From contig JAESRD010000298.1 in the NCBI GenBank assembly GCA_016764835.1, forward strand, positions 1 through 37,358: a DNA stretch of 37,358 nt, given 5' to 3'. Under the pieces are notes generated by a model. The model was given only the letters and a program-made list of their open reading frames with translations. It was not told where the DNA came from and did no database searches. Positions 9,477-17,979 of the stretch are shown one piece after another (position 1 is the stretch's first letter; each line of letters opens with the position of its first letter). The stretch comes from Paracoccaceae bacterium. Its GTDB lineage: Bacteria > Pseudomonadota > Alphaproteobacteria > Rhodobacterales > Rhodobacteraceae. A program made the position numbers and the translations under genes.

Positions 9477-10948
9477 GAGACACTTTCAAGCAGTTTTCGG
9501 TCTATCTTACCGGTGGATGTGCGTAAAAATTCTGAAATTATTGTGATCTCTCCGGGGACGGCCTGTGGGGTCAGAACGGTGCGCAAATATTCATATAGCG
9601 CGGCGGTGTCGGTGATATGGCCATGGGTCACAGTGACAAAAGCCGTCAAAGATTGCGCCCCCGCATGGCAGATTACCGCGGCCTCAGACACAGCATCATG
9701 CGCCATCAGCGCTTGCTCAACTTCGCCGAGCTCGATGCGAAATCCGCGCAGTTTTATCTGCCTGTCGACGCGGCCAGAAAAGGTCAGATCGCCGTTTTGA
9801 TCATAGGTGACCAGATCGCCGGTGCGGTAGTAGGACTGCGGCTTACCTTGTGCGTCGGGGCGCATGACAATGGCGCTTGCATCAAGATCAGGGCGGCGCC
9901 AATAGCCGCGCATCATCGCCGGTGAGTTGACCAAAAGTTGACCGTCTTCAATCAAGATCGTGCAATGCGCACAAGGCTTGCCAATGGGCACAGGCAGTAT
10001 GGGATCATGCGGCTTTTTGGGCAGATTGTGTACGGTCACCACGTTTAGTTCGGCTGGCCCGAAGGTGTTTGAAAAACGCGCATCTGGCATTTGTTTTTGT
10101 AATAAGTTCAGATGTTTAGGTGACATCGGCTCACCGGCAAAGATGACCCAGCGCAAGGCTGACATATCCCGGATGTCAAGTGCTCCGCGCTCTTGCAACT
10201 GTATCAGCGCGAAGGGGACGGAGTACCAGATTGTGAGCCGTTCAGCCTCGATCAGCTGCGACAGGCTGGCGGGCAGTTTTGTTAGCATTTCAGGGATCAT
10301 AACCACGCAGGCGCCGCGCGAAACACCGGCAAAGAACTCAAATTTTGACATGTCAAAATGCAGCGGGGAATGGTTGCCCATGCGATCACTTTGCCTAATA
10401 TCGTAAAGCTCGGCCGCATAATCGGCATAGGCCCGCGCGCTGCGGTGGCTGTGCAATATGCCTTTGGGCGGGCCGGTCGAGCCGGAGGTGAAAAGGATAT
10501 AGGCCGGGTCATTTGCCTGGCGTTTTGGCGACGTGTGGGCGGGGGCGAAAGCGGTCGTCTCATAAATGATCTCGGTCAGCCCCGGCACCAGCGCCTGAAG
10601 GTTCGGCATTTGCTTGGCCCGGCTGGATTGGGTGATAAGACATGTCACCCCACAATCGTTGAGGATCTGCGCGGTGCGGGCCATAGGGGCGGCGGGGTCA
10701 AGCGGCACATAGGCCGCGCCAGATTTGAGCACGCCGTAAACCGCGATCGGCAGATCAATAGACTTGGTGCTGTAAATACCAACCCTATCACCGGGGCCAA
10801 TATTACGGCCATTTAGCCCCGCGGCCATCGCATTGGCCCGGCCGTCCAACATAGCATAACTCAGATCAGTATTACCGATCCGAAAGGCAGGGGCATCGGG
10901 GCTGCTTGCCGCCCAATGGTCTAAATATGCGTCAAGGAAAGGGCCCAT
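9473..10948 (-). CDS. Stand-alone adenylation enzyme (aminoacyl-AMP ligase) for the starter unit
   Basis: About 491 residues: a single ANL adenylation domain without C or PCP. Core A3 YILFTSGSTGPPKG (about 150-163), FDMSKFEFF (pocket Asp near 199), NTFGPAELNVV in A5, YYRTGDL, GRVDRQIKLRGFRIELGE (A8) and STGKID with the A10 lysine near 481 are all present, so it should be active. I chose the ATG at 10948, which lies eight bases after the hupE-like stop and begins MGPFLDAYLDHWA, typical of the family; the longer frame to 10993 would overlap that gene. It resembles the discrete ligases (RedM/PltF type) that load proline on a separate PCP for pyrrole formation. The pocket does not match a code I know, so proline is only a suggestion. 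Confidence 0.9.
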   Translation of the reverse strand: MGPFLDAYLDHWAASSPDAPAFRIGNTDLSYAMLDGRANAMAAGLNGRNIGPGDRVGIYSTKSIDLPIAVYGVLKSGAAYVPLDPAAPMARTAQILNDCGVTCLITQSSRAKQMPNLQALVPGLTEIIYETTAFAPAHTSPKRQANDPAYILFTSGSTGPPKGILHSHRSARAYADYAAELYDIRQSDRMGNHSPLHFDMSKFEFFAGVSRGACVVMIPEMLTKLPASLSQLIEAERLTIWYSVPFALIQLQERGALDIRDMSALRWVIFAGEPMSPKHLNLLQKQMPDARFSNTFGPAELNVVTVHNLPKKPHDPILPVPIGKPCAHCTILIEDGQLLVNSPAMMRGYWRRPDLDASAIVMRPDAQGKPQSYYRTGDLVTYDQNGDLTFSGRVDRQIKLRGFRIELGEVEQALMAHDAVSEAAVICHAGAQSLTAFVTVTHGHITDTAALYEYLRTVLTPQAVPGEITIISEFLRTSTGKIDRKLLESVS

Positions 10949-10956
10949 TTTGCCGC

Positions 10957-12153
10957 CTATCCTCCGGCCGTGAACTGCTGCAACAGCCGCCAAAACACGC
11001 CTGAAGTGCGGTCAATCAACCACAGACAGGCCACCAAGATAATGCCGGCCGAGCCGAGTTTGAGCGCTAAGAATGGATAGGCAGACCAGCGGCGCAACAG
11101 GAACAGGAGTGGGAAAACAACCGCGACAATGGCGATTTGGCCGATTTCAACGCCGATATTAAACGCGGCGAGGCCAACTATTTTTGCCGCTGGATTGACC
11201 CCGAGTGGCTCAAGCACATTGGCAAAACCAAAGCCGTGGAACAGCCCGAACAGAAAGACGATGATCAGCACCCGGTGGTGGAAGATTGGAAACATATTTC
11301 CGAGGGCAACAACCGCAATAGAAAGCGCGATGATCGCTTCAACCAAGGTGACTGGCAAGGTAACGGCGCCCAATGCTGACAGGCTAAGCGTTAGCGTATG
11401 CGATATGGTGAACACCGAAACGATCTTGAGCACATTTATGAAAGCGGTGCGAAAGTTGTCAACCGGTTGCCAAACCTTCGCTTGGAGCACCAATACGGCG
11501 GGCAGAAGCAGTGTGATCAAAAACAGCACATGGTCGAAGCCGAGCCAGATATGCCAGATGCCGTGGACAACAAAGTCCTTCATTATCTGCCATGGCGACG
11601 GGCCAATAAGGCTCATCCTTTTGGTGCTCTCACCCGGCTCGAACACCACAGATATATAGCGCTCATTATTCTCAACCCCAGTGCGGCTGTTGTTTTCAAT
11701 AATTCCGTAGCCCAGTTGCGCCGGGCTAACGCCTGTCAGTGGCGCATAGTTAACCTCAACAAAATCAGGTGTTGGTGACAGGCCGGGAACGGTGAAACCA
11801 ATCTTGACAAATGTGCCAATAGGCACGGCGAGAAAGTCAAAACCGTCCGAAACTATCGGGTAGGTTACGCCCTCGGAGGTGATGGTGAAACGGTCGGCAA
11901 AGAAGGCATAGACCTCATCCGCGCGCAGGCTAAACTCATCAGGCGTGATTTCGCCGTCGCCATTCGTGTCAAGCGGGATCAGTTTGTCTATATCGGCCAA
12001 GGTGGCCTCAAACCGGCCGGATAGCGCCGTGTCGGTGACGGAGAAAAAGACGTAACTTTCGCCCAGCCTGTGGGCGGATACGGCCGATGAGAACAACACC
12101 GAAAGTAGAACTGCGTAAAGCAGCGCCCATCGTGTCTTTGAAAATCGGCACAT
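10957..12153 (-). CDS. HupE/UreJ-family membrane protein with periplasmic EF-hand
   Basis: 398 residues. A signal peptide (about 1-27, ending SAVSA) is followed by a roughly 170-residue periplasmic part containing a perfect 12-residue EF-hand loop at 62-73 (D62, N64, D66, E73). The C-terminal half has six or seven hydrophobic helices with conserved polar residues: HGIWHIWLGFDHVLF, FTISHTLTL and LFGLFHGFGFA. This is the HupE/UreJ_2 layout, a family linked to nickel or other metal import, though many members are uncharacterised. It is the first gene of the NRPS operon, eight bases before the stand-alone A gene, so its product could import a metal complex, supply a metal cofactor, or sense calcium. 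That link is inference. Confidence 0.85.
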   Translation of the reverse strand: MCRFSKTRWALLYAVLLSVLFSSAVSAHRLGESYVFFSVTDTALSGRFEATLADIDKLIPLDTNGDGEITPDEFSLRADEVYAFFADRFTITSEGVTYPIVSDGFDFLAVPIGTFVKIGFTVPGLSPTPDFVEVNYAPLTGVSPAQLGYGIIENNSRTGVENNERYISVVFEPGESTKRMSLIGPSPWQIMKDFVVHGIWHIWLGFDHVLFLITLLLPAVLVLQAKVWQPVDNFRTAFINVLKIVSVFTISHTLTLSLSALGAVTLPVTLVEAIIALSIAVVALGNMFPIFHHRVLIIVFLFGLFHGFGFANVLEPLGVNPAAKIVGLAAFNIGVEIGQIAIVAVVFPLLFLLRRWSAYPFLALKLGSAGIILVACLWLIDRTSGVFWRLLQQFTAGG

Positions 12154-12342
12154 AAATATTTTCCCTTGCCACGGCTCGGTAACTGGTCACAAAATTTGCT
12201 CTTTTGGCCAAACTTAAAAATCGTCTGGAGCATCAAATGAGCATGTCTGCCGCTGCCAAATTCAGCGGTCACGTTCGTTTTACTATGCTACTTATAGCCA
12301 GCGAGAAGTCGATAAAGATGCAAAAGTTTAGGAATTAATAAG
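12154..12342. promoter_or_regulatory. Divergent intergenic control region (NRPS operon / methyltransferase)
   Basis: 189 bases between the divergent hupE-like and methyltransferase starts, AT-richer than the flanks, so promoters for both should lie here. I see no convincing -35/-10 pair, palindrome or riboswitch. AGGA about 10 bases before the GTG at 12343 serves as its ribosome-binding site. Confidence 0.4.
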
Positions 12343-13407
12343 GTGGAAGAGCCCGAAATTGGTCAAAACTGTGACGGCGCGGTTCAAAAACGGCTGGTGA
12401 AAGCCATTCAAAATCAGTCATTGCATAATACAGCCGCCAAACTTTTGGCCCACCCGCTTGGCGCTGCGGGCCTGTTGGCATGTGCCACAATTTCCGCGCA
12501 TATGTTGCGCATACAATTTGACGTTGTAGACCGGTTGAGGAAGGCAGGGTTTAAGGCAGAGCCGGTACGGGGGCCAGCTGATGACAGCGCGTTGCAATAC
12601 CACCAAATCGGCGTGTCGATACCGCGAGAAACCCTTGGCGAGACATTGGCTTTGGTCGCGGCAATGGGGTTTGAGGCATCAATAAAAATGACCCCGGCAC
12701 GGGTAAAAGTATTTGCCAGCACTGCCACACAGATCACGCTCATTCGGTTTGATGCGGTGACGGCGCGCCTGGTGTTGCGCCTTGATGGTCCGGTGCGCGC
12801 AAGGCTGCCTGCCCGTTTTCGTCCCGGTTTGGTCGACCTCAATGTGTTCGATTTGCCTGCCGCTTTGGCACCGCTTTACGGGCTGGTCAAGCCATTCAGA
12901 GTTGGGTGGGAAAAGCTGAGCGGTCGGCGCAGCCCAAACCATGAGATTGACTTTCTCGGCACGCCAGACGGGCTGATTGCACCTATATTAAAGGCGGTTG
13001 AGCTGGGCCCCGCAGATGTTCTGATAGACCTTGGTTGTGGGGATGGGCGGGTTGTAATCTGTGCCGCCGAAGCCTTTGGCTGCCGGGCAATTGGCGTTGA
13101 GCATAATGCCGACCTTGCCGCCCGCGCGCAAAAGGCGGCGGCGGCGTCACCCCGTGCGGCCCAGATCAAAATCATTCACGGTGATGCGCAAACAGCCGAT
13201 ATTTCAGAGGCGACGATTGTATTCATGTTCTTGCCGCGCAATCTGCTGAGCCTGCATTTGCCCAAGGCCCGCGCCCGGCTGCGCCCCGCTGCGCGGCTGG
13301 TTGCGCATGAGCAGGCCGCCCTGCCCGGTCTGCCGCGACCAAAGGAGACAATCCCAGTCATGCAACCCGAGGGGATTACGGTTATTCGGATTTGGGACGG
13401 CGTCTGA
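12343..13407 (+). CDS. SAM-dependent class I methyltransferase
   Basis: 354 residues from a GTG start behind AGGAATTAATAAG. The first 200 residues are unassigned and weakly amphipathic. The C-terminal 150 form a Rossmann methyltransferase with motif I DLGCGDGR (229-236), an acidic residue at the end of strand 2 (GVEHN) and HGDAQ as motif post-II. The substrate is unknown. The gene is divergent from the NRPS operon and could tailor its product, or be unrelated. Its 3' end overlaps the convergent flippase gene by 26 bases. Confidence 0.75.
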   Translation: MEEPEIGQNCDGAVQKRLVKAIQNQSLHNTAAKLLAHPLGAAGLLACATISAHMLRIQFDVVDRLRKAGFKAEPVRGPADDSALQYHQIGVSIPRETLGETLALVAAMGFEASIKMTPARVKVFASTATQITLIRFDAVTARLVLRLDGPVRARLPARFRPGLVDLNVFDLPAALAPLYGLVKPFRVGWEKLSGRRSPNHEIDFLGTPDGLIAPILKAVELGPADVLIDLGCGDGRVVICAAEAFGCRAIGVEHNADLAARAQKAAAASPRAAQIKIIHGDAQTADISEATIVFMFLPRNLLSLHLPKARARLRPAARLVAHEQAALPGLPRPKETIPVMQPEGITVIRIWDGV

Positions 13408-14737
13408 AAATACCAAGCGCGCTGACATTAATGCCGGTTTTGCGGTAGATAGCTACCCACATGAAACTGCTGGCCAGAAAGGTTGAAATCACCGTCGCGA
13501 CAGCCGCGCCATTCATGCCAAAACGGGGGATGACAATGGCGTTTAGCACCACATTTGTCAGGGCGGCGATGAACCAAGCCATTGCGCCAAATCGCTCAAG
13601 CCCGGTCATTGAAATGAAGATACCGGTCATGCCCAAACTGGCCGTCAACGCCAAACCGCCTGAAATTATCACCAATGGTACGGCGCTGTCGGCGTAGGCT
13701 TGGCCGTAAAGCAAGACCAAAATTTCAGTGCCAAAAACGGCGAAGAGCAGCACCATTGGCAGGGTGAAGAGCAGCGATAGCACAGCACCTTTGGCGGCCA
13801 GCCGTGACAGCTCTTCGTCATTGCCAGTGGCCTTTAGCTTGGCAAATTGCGGTGCCAAAACCATGTTAAGCACAGTCAGGCCAAAAGTGGTCAGCGCCGC
13901 GCCCGAAACCGCAACTTTGTAGAAGCCAATTTCAGCTGGGGCACGCCAAATGCCCAGCATGATCAAATCGGTTTGTTGGCTGACAATTTGCAGGCCAGAA
14001 ATGGTCGCCAGCGGCAGGATCGCTTTTCGCCAGGCGGCGGTTTGGTATTGTGGTTTGGCTGTGGCCATTTGGCCGGGTTGGGCGCGCAACAACAGCCAAT
14101 AGCCGAGCAGAAATGCGACCGATGCCGCGGCCAAATGCAGCCCCATTGCCCGTGCCGGTGTCAACAGCCCGCCAAGGCCCCAAACCAGCGCGGCGGCAAG
14201 CAAGGCCAGCACTGCCGGGCGCAGTACATCATCGGGGAATTGGCCGCGTACAATCTGTCTTAGGCCCTTTAGCGCCGCCCCCCGCGCCCGGCCCAAAGCT
14301 GTGATTGGTATGAGCAAAAGACCGAAAACGACTGTCAGTTTTGTGCCCGGCAGCAGCCTATCGCCTATATTCCACAGGATCAAAAACCCTAACGTGAGCA
14401 TGAGTGCCGATGTCACGAAAATCAGCCGCGCCGACCAGTCGAGTATGCCGCGCATGCGGGCATAATCTTGGGTTGCCTGTGCGGCGGCGGTTTCGCGCAA
14501 TATCAGTGTTGGCAGGCCCATACTGACAGGAAGAGCAAAAATAGCGAGGACCGCCAATATGTTGGCATAAATACCAAAGCCGGTCGGGCCGAGCGCCCGC
14601 GCAAGTATGGTTGACGCGGCCAGCGAAGCGATGATCGCGCCGGCCCGCACGGCAGCAGCACCCAGTCCGGCCCGTGCAAAACTGCGCGGGCCGGAATTTA
14701 CGCCAAATAGTTTGCTAAAAAACTGCGCGGGCTGCAT
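13382..14737 (-). CDS. Wzx/MOP-superfamily flippase (polysaccharide biosynthesis type membrane protein)
   Basis: 451 residues with about 12 to 14 predicted transmembrane helices and the typical N-terminal pattern of the polysaccharide_synt/Wzx family (ILARALGPTGFGIYA, then ILRETAAAQA). Family members flip lipid-linked saccharides or export drugs across the inner membrane. No glycosyltransferase genes are nearby, so a saccharide role is not supported by context; export of the NRPS product is a possible alternative. It lies 60 bases downstream of iolG on the same strand, so read-through is possible. Confidence 0.85.
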   Translation of the reverse strand: MQPAQFFSKLFGVNSGPRSFARAGLGAAAVRAGAIIASLAASTILARALGPTGFGIYANILAVLAIFALPVSMGLPTLILRETAAAQATQDYARMRGILDWSARLIFVTSALMLTLGFLILWNIGDRLLPGTKLTVVFGLLLIPITALGRARGAALKGLRQIVRGQFPDDVLRPAVLALLAAALVWGLGGLLTPARAMGLHLAAASVAFLLGYWLLLRAQPGQMATAKPQYQTAAWRKAILPLATISGLQIVSQQTDLIMLGIWRAPAEIGFYKVAVSGAALTTFGLTVLNMVLAPQFAKLKATGNDEELSRLAAKGAVLSLLFTLPMVLLFAVFGTEILVLLYGQAYADSAVPLVIISGGLALTASLGMTGIFISMTGLERFGAMAWFIAALTNVVLNAIVIPRFGMNGAAVATVISTFLASSFMWVAIYRKTGINVSALGIFRRRPKSE

Positions 14738-14797
14738 CGTTTTATTTGATGCGGATAGAATTGGATTGGCAAGGGCCGCGGCGGTGGCTGTGCCAGA

Positions 14798-15811
14798 TTA
14801 TTTGGCTTTGCCGCCAATTTCGCCGATCTTCACCGCCCGCCCTTCTTTAACAGATAGAAGAACGGCTTCGGCAATGATCAGCGCCTTTAGCCCATCCGCG
14901 CCGCTCGGTGACGCAGAAGTCTTGTCGCTCAAATGTGCAACAAAGGCCGATATTTCAGCCGCGTAGGCGGCCAAATAGCGGGTCATGAAGAAGTCAAACA
15001 AGGGTGGCTTAGTGTAGCCGTCTGCCGTCGCAATCTCGATGCCAAATTCGCGCTGGTTTTCAGCAGAAACCAGCCCCTTTGAGCCATGAACTTCAATGCG
15101 TTGGTCATAACCGTAGCTGGCACGGCGCGAATTGCTGATTGCACATTGCTTACCGCTGGCGGTGGTCAAAATCACGTTTGCACTGTCATAATCGCCGAGT
15201 TTGCCAATCGCTGGATCAACCAGCACCGAGGCACTGGCGATCACGGTTTCTATCTCTTCGCCGAGCAAGAAACGCGCCATATCAAAGTCATGAATGCTCA
15301 TATCTTTGAAGATGCCGCCGGAGCTTTCGATATAGCTTGGCGGCGGTGCGCCGGGGTCACGCGAAATGATGTTGATCATTTCAATTTCGCCAATCTTGCC
15401 TTGGTCGATCGCGGCTTTCATCGCCAGAAAATGTGGATCAAACCGGCGGTTGAATCCGATCATCAGCGTGGCGTTTTCGGTGGCCACCACATCGAGGCAG
15501 CTCTTAACCCTTGCCACTGACAGATCGATCGGTTTTTCGCAAAATATAGCCTTACCACTGCGGGCGAACTTTTCGATAAGGTCAGCATGGGTATTGGTCG
15601 GTGTGCAAATCAGAACCGCGTCAATGTCGCGCGCGGCGGCTATATCATCAATGCTGCGCCGAGCGCCGCCATAGCTGGCAATCAGTTTATTGGCCGCATC
15701 GGGAAAAGCATCGGCCACCGCCACAAGGCTGGCATCGGGGTTGCCAGCTACGGCTTTCGCATGAACATGGCCAATGCGGCCAGCGCCTAAAAGTGCAAAA
15801 CGTAAAGTCAT
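14798..15811 (-). CDS. iolG: myo-Inositol 2-dehydrogenase
   Basis: 337 residues, Gfo/Idh/MocA family. N-terminal NAD-binding GAGRIG (9-14), EKP at 92-94 (Lys93), and the catalytic Asp170 and His174 in FKDMSIHD match the K-D-H triad of characterised inositol dehydrogenases. It oxidises myo-inositol to scyllo-inosose, the first step of the pathway encoded downstream. It lies 12 bases after the neighbouring dehydrogenase gene, and both are divergent from the regulator and its operator, so they probably form an inositol-induced unit. Inositol is assigned from the sequence pattern and the iolCDEB context. Confidence 0.88.
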   Translation of the reverse strand: MTLRFALLGAGRIGHVHAKAVAGNPDASLVAVADAFPDAANKLIASYGGARRSIDDIAAARDIDAVLICTPTNTHADLIEKFARSGKAIFCEKPIDLSVARVKSCLDVVATENATLMIGFNRRFDPHFLAMKAAIDQGKIGEIEMINIISRDPGAPPPSYIESSGGIFKDMSIHDFDMARFLLGEEIETVIASASVLVDPAIGKLGDYDSANVILTTASGKQCAISNSRRASYGYDQRIEVHGSKGLVSAENQREFGIEIATADGYTKPPLFDFFMTRYLAAYAAEISAFVAHLSDKTSASPSGADGLKALIIAEAVLLSVKEGRAVKIGEIGGKAK

Positions 15812-15823
15812 GAAGGTGGGCCT

Positions 15824-16936
15824 TTATAAGGTGACACGGCTGCCGGTTTGGGCAGATTGGGCGATAGCGTGGATGACATGTTCAAAGGCTGCGGCATCGG
15901 TGAAGTTGGGATAAGCAGCGGGGCCACCGGCGACGGCGCGCAAAAGGGCTGCGGCTTCGACAATTTTAAGATCGTTAAAGCCGAGCTGATGGCCGGGGGC
16001 CGGGCAAAACTTGCCGTAGGGCGGATGCTCTGGACCGGTCAAAATGGTGGTGAACCCTTGCTGAGCCGTTGGGCCAATGTTGCGGTAGAGCTGTAGCTCG
16101 TTCATCCGCTCCTGATCAAAGCAGAGCATGCCTGTGGTGCCATGCACCTCCCAGGCCAGCCGGTTTTTGCGGCCCCAAGCGCTGCGCGACGTCGCGATTG
16201 TTCCCTGCGCACCATTGGTAAACCGCAGCAAAGCACTGGCCGTGTCTTCGTTTTCAACGACGGCGCGGCCAGTGCCGTGGGGGCGGGTTTTGTGAATGAT
16301 TTGCGTGTCGGCGATCAGGCTCATAACCGGGCCAACCAGTCCGTAAGCCATTGATACAAGGTGGCAACCCAAATCGCCTAAAGCGCCAAGCCCAGCATCT
16401 GAAATCTTAGCTCGCCAAGACCATTCGAGGTCAGGATCGGCCTGATAATCTTCATCGACCCAGCCACGAAAATGCACAACATCGCCAATAGCGCCGTCCC
16501 AGATCAGACTTTGCGCATGGGTGAAGGCGGGGTTCTTGATGTAGTTATAGCCGACCATAGTTTGCACGCCGGCGGCCGCGGCGGCGCTGGCCATTTGGCG
16601 CGCGCTGTCCAAGGTGAGAGCAAGTGGCTTTTCGCAATAAACATGTTTCCCGGCGGCAATCGCCGCCATTGCCATCTCAAAATGCAGGTGATTTGGCGTG
16701 GTGATTGAGACGATATCGACCGACGGATCTGTGACCAAAGCCTGCCAGTCATCAGTCGCGCGGGCAAAGCCAAATTGCGTGGCCATATCTTGGGCCTTGT
16801 CCAGCGGTGTGTCGCATAAGAGTGCGAGTTTTGGCGCAGTTACATCGCCCATAACCGCCTTTACTGCCCCGAAGGCTAGCGCATGGGCTTTGCCCATAAA
16901 CCCGGTCCCTATCAGCCCTATACCGATGCTTTTCAT
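15824..16936 (-). CDS. Gfo/Idh/MocA-family oxidoreductase, probable inositol-isomer dehydrogenase
   Basis: 370 residues. NAD-binding GTGFMG (10-15), EKP at 102-104 (Lys103), and Asp187/His191 in GDLGCH provide the family's catalytic set. It is longer than IolG, and WSWRA in the barrel resembles the IolX/IolW-like or ThuB-like branch. It is first in the two-gene minus-strand unit, directly beside the IolR-like operator at 16964-16981, so it is likely induced with the inositol genes. A role in oxidising scyllo- or D-chiro-inositol, or a glycoside of it, is plausible but not shown. Confidence 0.8.
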   Translation of the reverse strand: MKSIGIGLIGTGFMGKAHALAFGAVKAVMGDVTAPKLALLCDTPLDKAQDMATQFGFARATDDWQALVTDPSVDIVSITTPNHLHFEMAMAAIAAGKHVYCEKPLALTLDSARQMASAAAAAGVQTMVGYNYIKNPAFTHAQSLIWDGAIGDVVHFRGWVDEDYQADPDLEWSWRAKISDAGLGALGDLGCHLVSMAYGLVGPVMSLIADTQIIHKTRPHGTGRAVVENEDTASALLRFTNGAQGTIATSRSAWGRKNRLAWEVHGTTGMLCFDQERMNELQLYRNIGPTAQQGFTTILTGPEHPPYGKFCPAPGHQLGFNDLKIVEAAALLRAVAGGPAAYPNFTDAAAFEHVIHAIAQSAQTGSRVTL

Positions 16937-16963
16937 CGCAGTAGACTCCCGCTATATCCTGAA

Positions 16964-16981
16964 ATAGAATATATATTCTAT
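16964..16981. promoter_or_regulatory. Probable IolR (RpiR-type) operator 1
   Basis: An 18-bp perfect palindrome, ATAGAATATATATTCTAT. Its core is AGAA-N6-TTCT, a variant of the GGAA-N6-TTCC site described for the S. meliloti inositol repressor IolR. It lies between the divergent dehydrogenase unit and the regulator gene and could control both. Confidence 0.65.
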
Positions 16982-17031
16982 ATTGTGGAATGGGTTTGAT
17001 CGCGTGTTCTGTCAAGCAAAAAGGAAGCCAA

Positions 17032-17862
17032 ATGCCAATATCGGCCGCCCCGAGCAGTCTTGCTGAGTTTAACGCTAAACTACTTGAAATATCAGACAGC
17101 CTGCCCAAGAGACTGAGGCAATGCGCTGATTATGTTGGCAAAAACACTGATATTATCGCGGTCTCAACGGTGGCTGAACTGTCAAAAGCCGCTGGCGTGC
17201 AGCCCTCGGCCTTTATGCGGTTTTGCACGCTCATGGGTTTTTCCGGCTATTCTGAAATGCAGCGCATGTTTCGCGAGACCCATGTGCAGCGTTGGCCAGA
17301 CTATGCGACCCGGCTTGAAAACCTGCGCGCCAGCGGCGAAGAATCGCCCTCGGCCTTGCTGGCTGAGTTTGCTGAGGCCGGGCGCACATCACTTGAGAAC
17401 CTGGTTGGCACGGTTGATGCGCAGACACTTGAGCGTGCGGTCGCGGCGCTGGCCAAGGCACCAATGATCCATATAATTGGGCTGAGCCGCGCCTTTCCAG
17501 TGGCGACATATCTCGCATATGCCTTTGAAAAGATGAATGTTCCGGCGATACTGCACGGCAAATTTGGAAATCTGCAGCATCGCCACGCGATCTTGTCCGA
17601 TGACGTATTGATCGTGATCACTTTTGCCCCCTACTCGCAAGAAACGCTCGATCTTGCCAGTTATGCGCAGGGGCGGAGCAACCAAATTATTGCCATTACT
17701 GACGCGCAAAACAGCCAACTTCATGGCTACGATGCGATGATGCTCAATGTCTCTGAGGAAGATGTTGGTGCGTTTCGAGCGCTTGCCGCCCCGCTTTCTT
17801 TGGCGATTACGCTGGCTGTTGCTGTCGGTACACGGCACAAGAACGGCCGAAATAGAAAATAA
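17032..17862 (+). CDS. iolR: RpiR/MurR-family transcriptional regulator of inositol catabolism
   Basis: About 276 residues. The N-terminal helix-turn-helix contains STVAELSKAAGVQPSAFMRFCTLMGFSGYSEMQ, the typical RpiR motif with alanine where many have a second serine. The C-terminal SIS domain (about 105-260) has HIIGLSRAFPVATYLAYAF and DVLIVITFAPYSQETL, and should bind a phosphorylated pathway intermediate. I chose the ATG at 17032 because AGGAAG precedes it closely; an upstream frame from 16990 lacks this. Its place between two GGAA-N6-TTCC-like palindromes and among iol genes points to a local IolR-type repressor. The inducer is not determinable here. Confidence 0.85.
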   Translation: MPISAAPSSLAEFNAKLLEISDSLPKRLRQCADYVGKNTDIIAVSTVAELSKAAGVQPSAFMRFCTLMGFSGYSEMQRMFRETHVQRWPDYATRLENLRASGEESPSALLAEFAEAGRTSLENLVGTVDAQTLERAVAALAKAPMIHIIGLSRAFPVATYLAYAFEKMNVPAILHGKFGNLQHRHAILSDDVLIVITFAPYSQETLDLASYAQGRSNQIIAITDAQNSQLHGYDAMMLNVSEEDVGAFRALAAPLSLAITLAVAVGTRHKNGRNRK

Positions 17863-17882
17863 TTGTTGCAAAACGGTGAAAT

Positions 17883-17898
17883 TGGAATAAAAATTCCA
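17883..17898. promoter_or_regulatory. Probable IolR operator 2, upstream of the transporter/iol operon
   Basis: Perfect inverted repeat TGGAAT-AAAA-ATTCCA, which contains GGAA-N6-TTCC exactly. It lies 21 bases after the regulator stop and 82 bases before the binding-protein start, a suitable place for repression of the transporter and iolCDEB genes. Confidence 0.75.
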
Positions 17899-17979
17899 TC
17901 ACTGGAGGGCTGGACCTGATTCCAGAGCGTGCCTGAGCTGTGCGCCGGAAACCCAGCAAGAAAACTTGGGAGAACCTAA

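Noticed and set aside
11129..11778. Plus-strand frames of 80-176 codons opposite the hupE-like gene
   Set aside because: They are antisense shadows of a clear membrane-protein gene, with no family resemblance or ribosome-binding sites.
16990..17031. N-terminal extension of the RpiR regulator
   Set aside because: The ATG at 17032 has a much better ribosome-binding site, and the extension lies between the operator and the gene.
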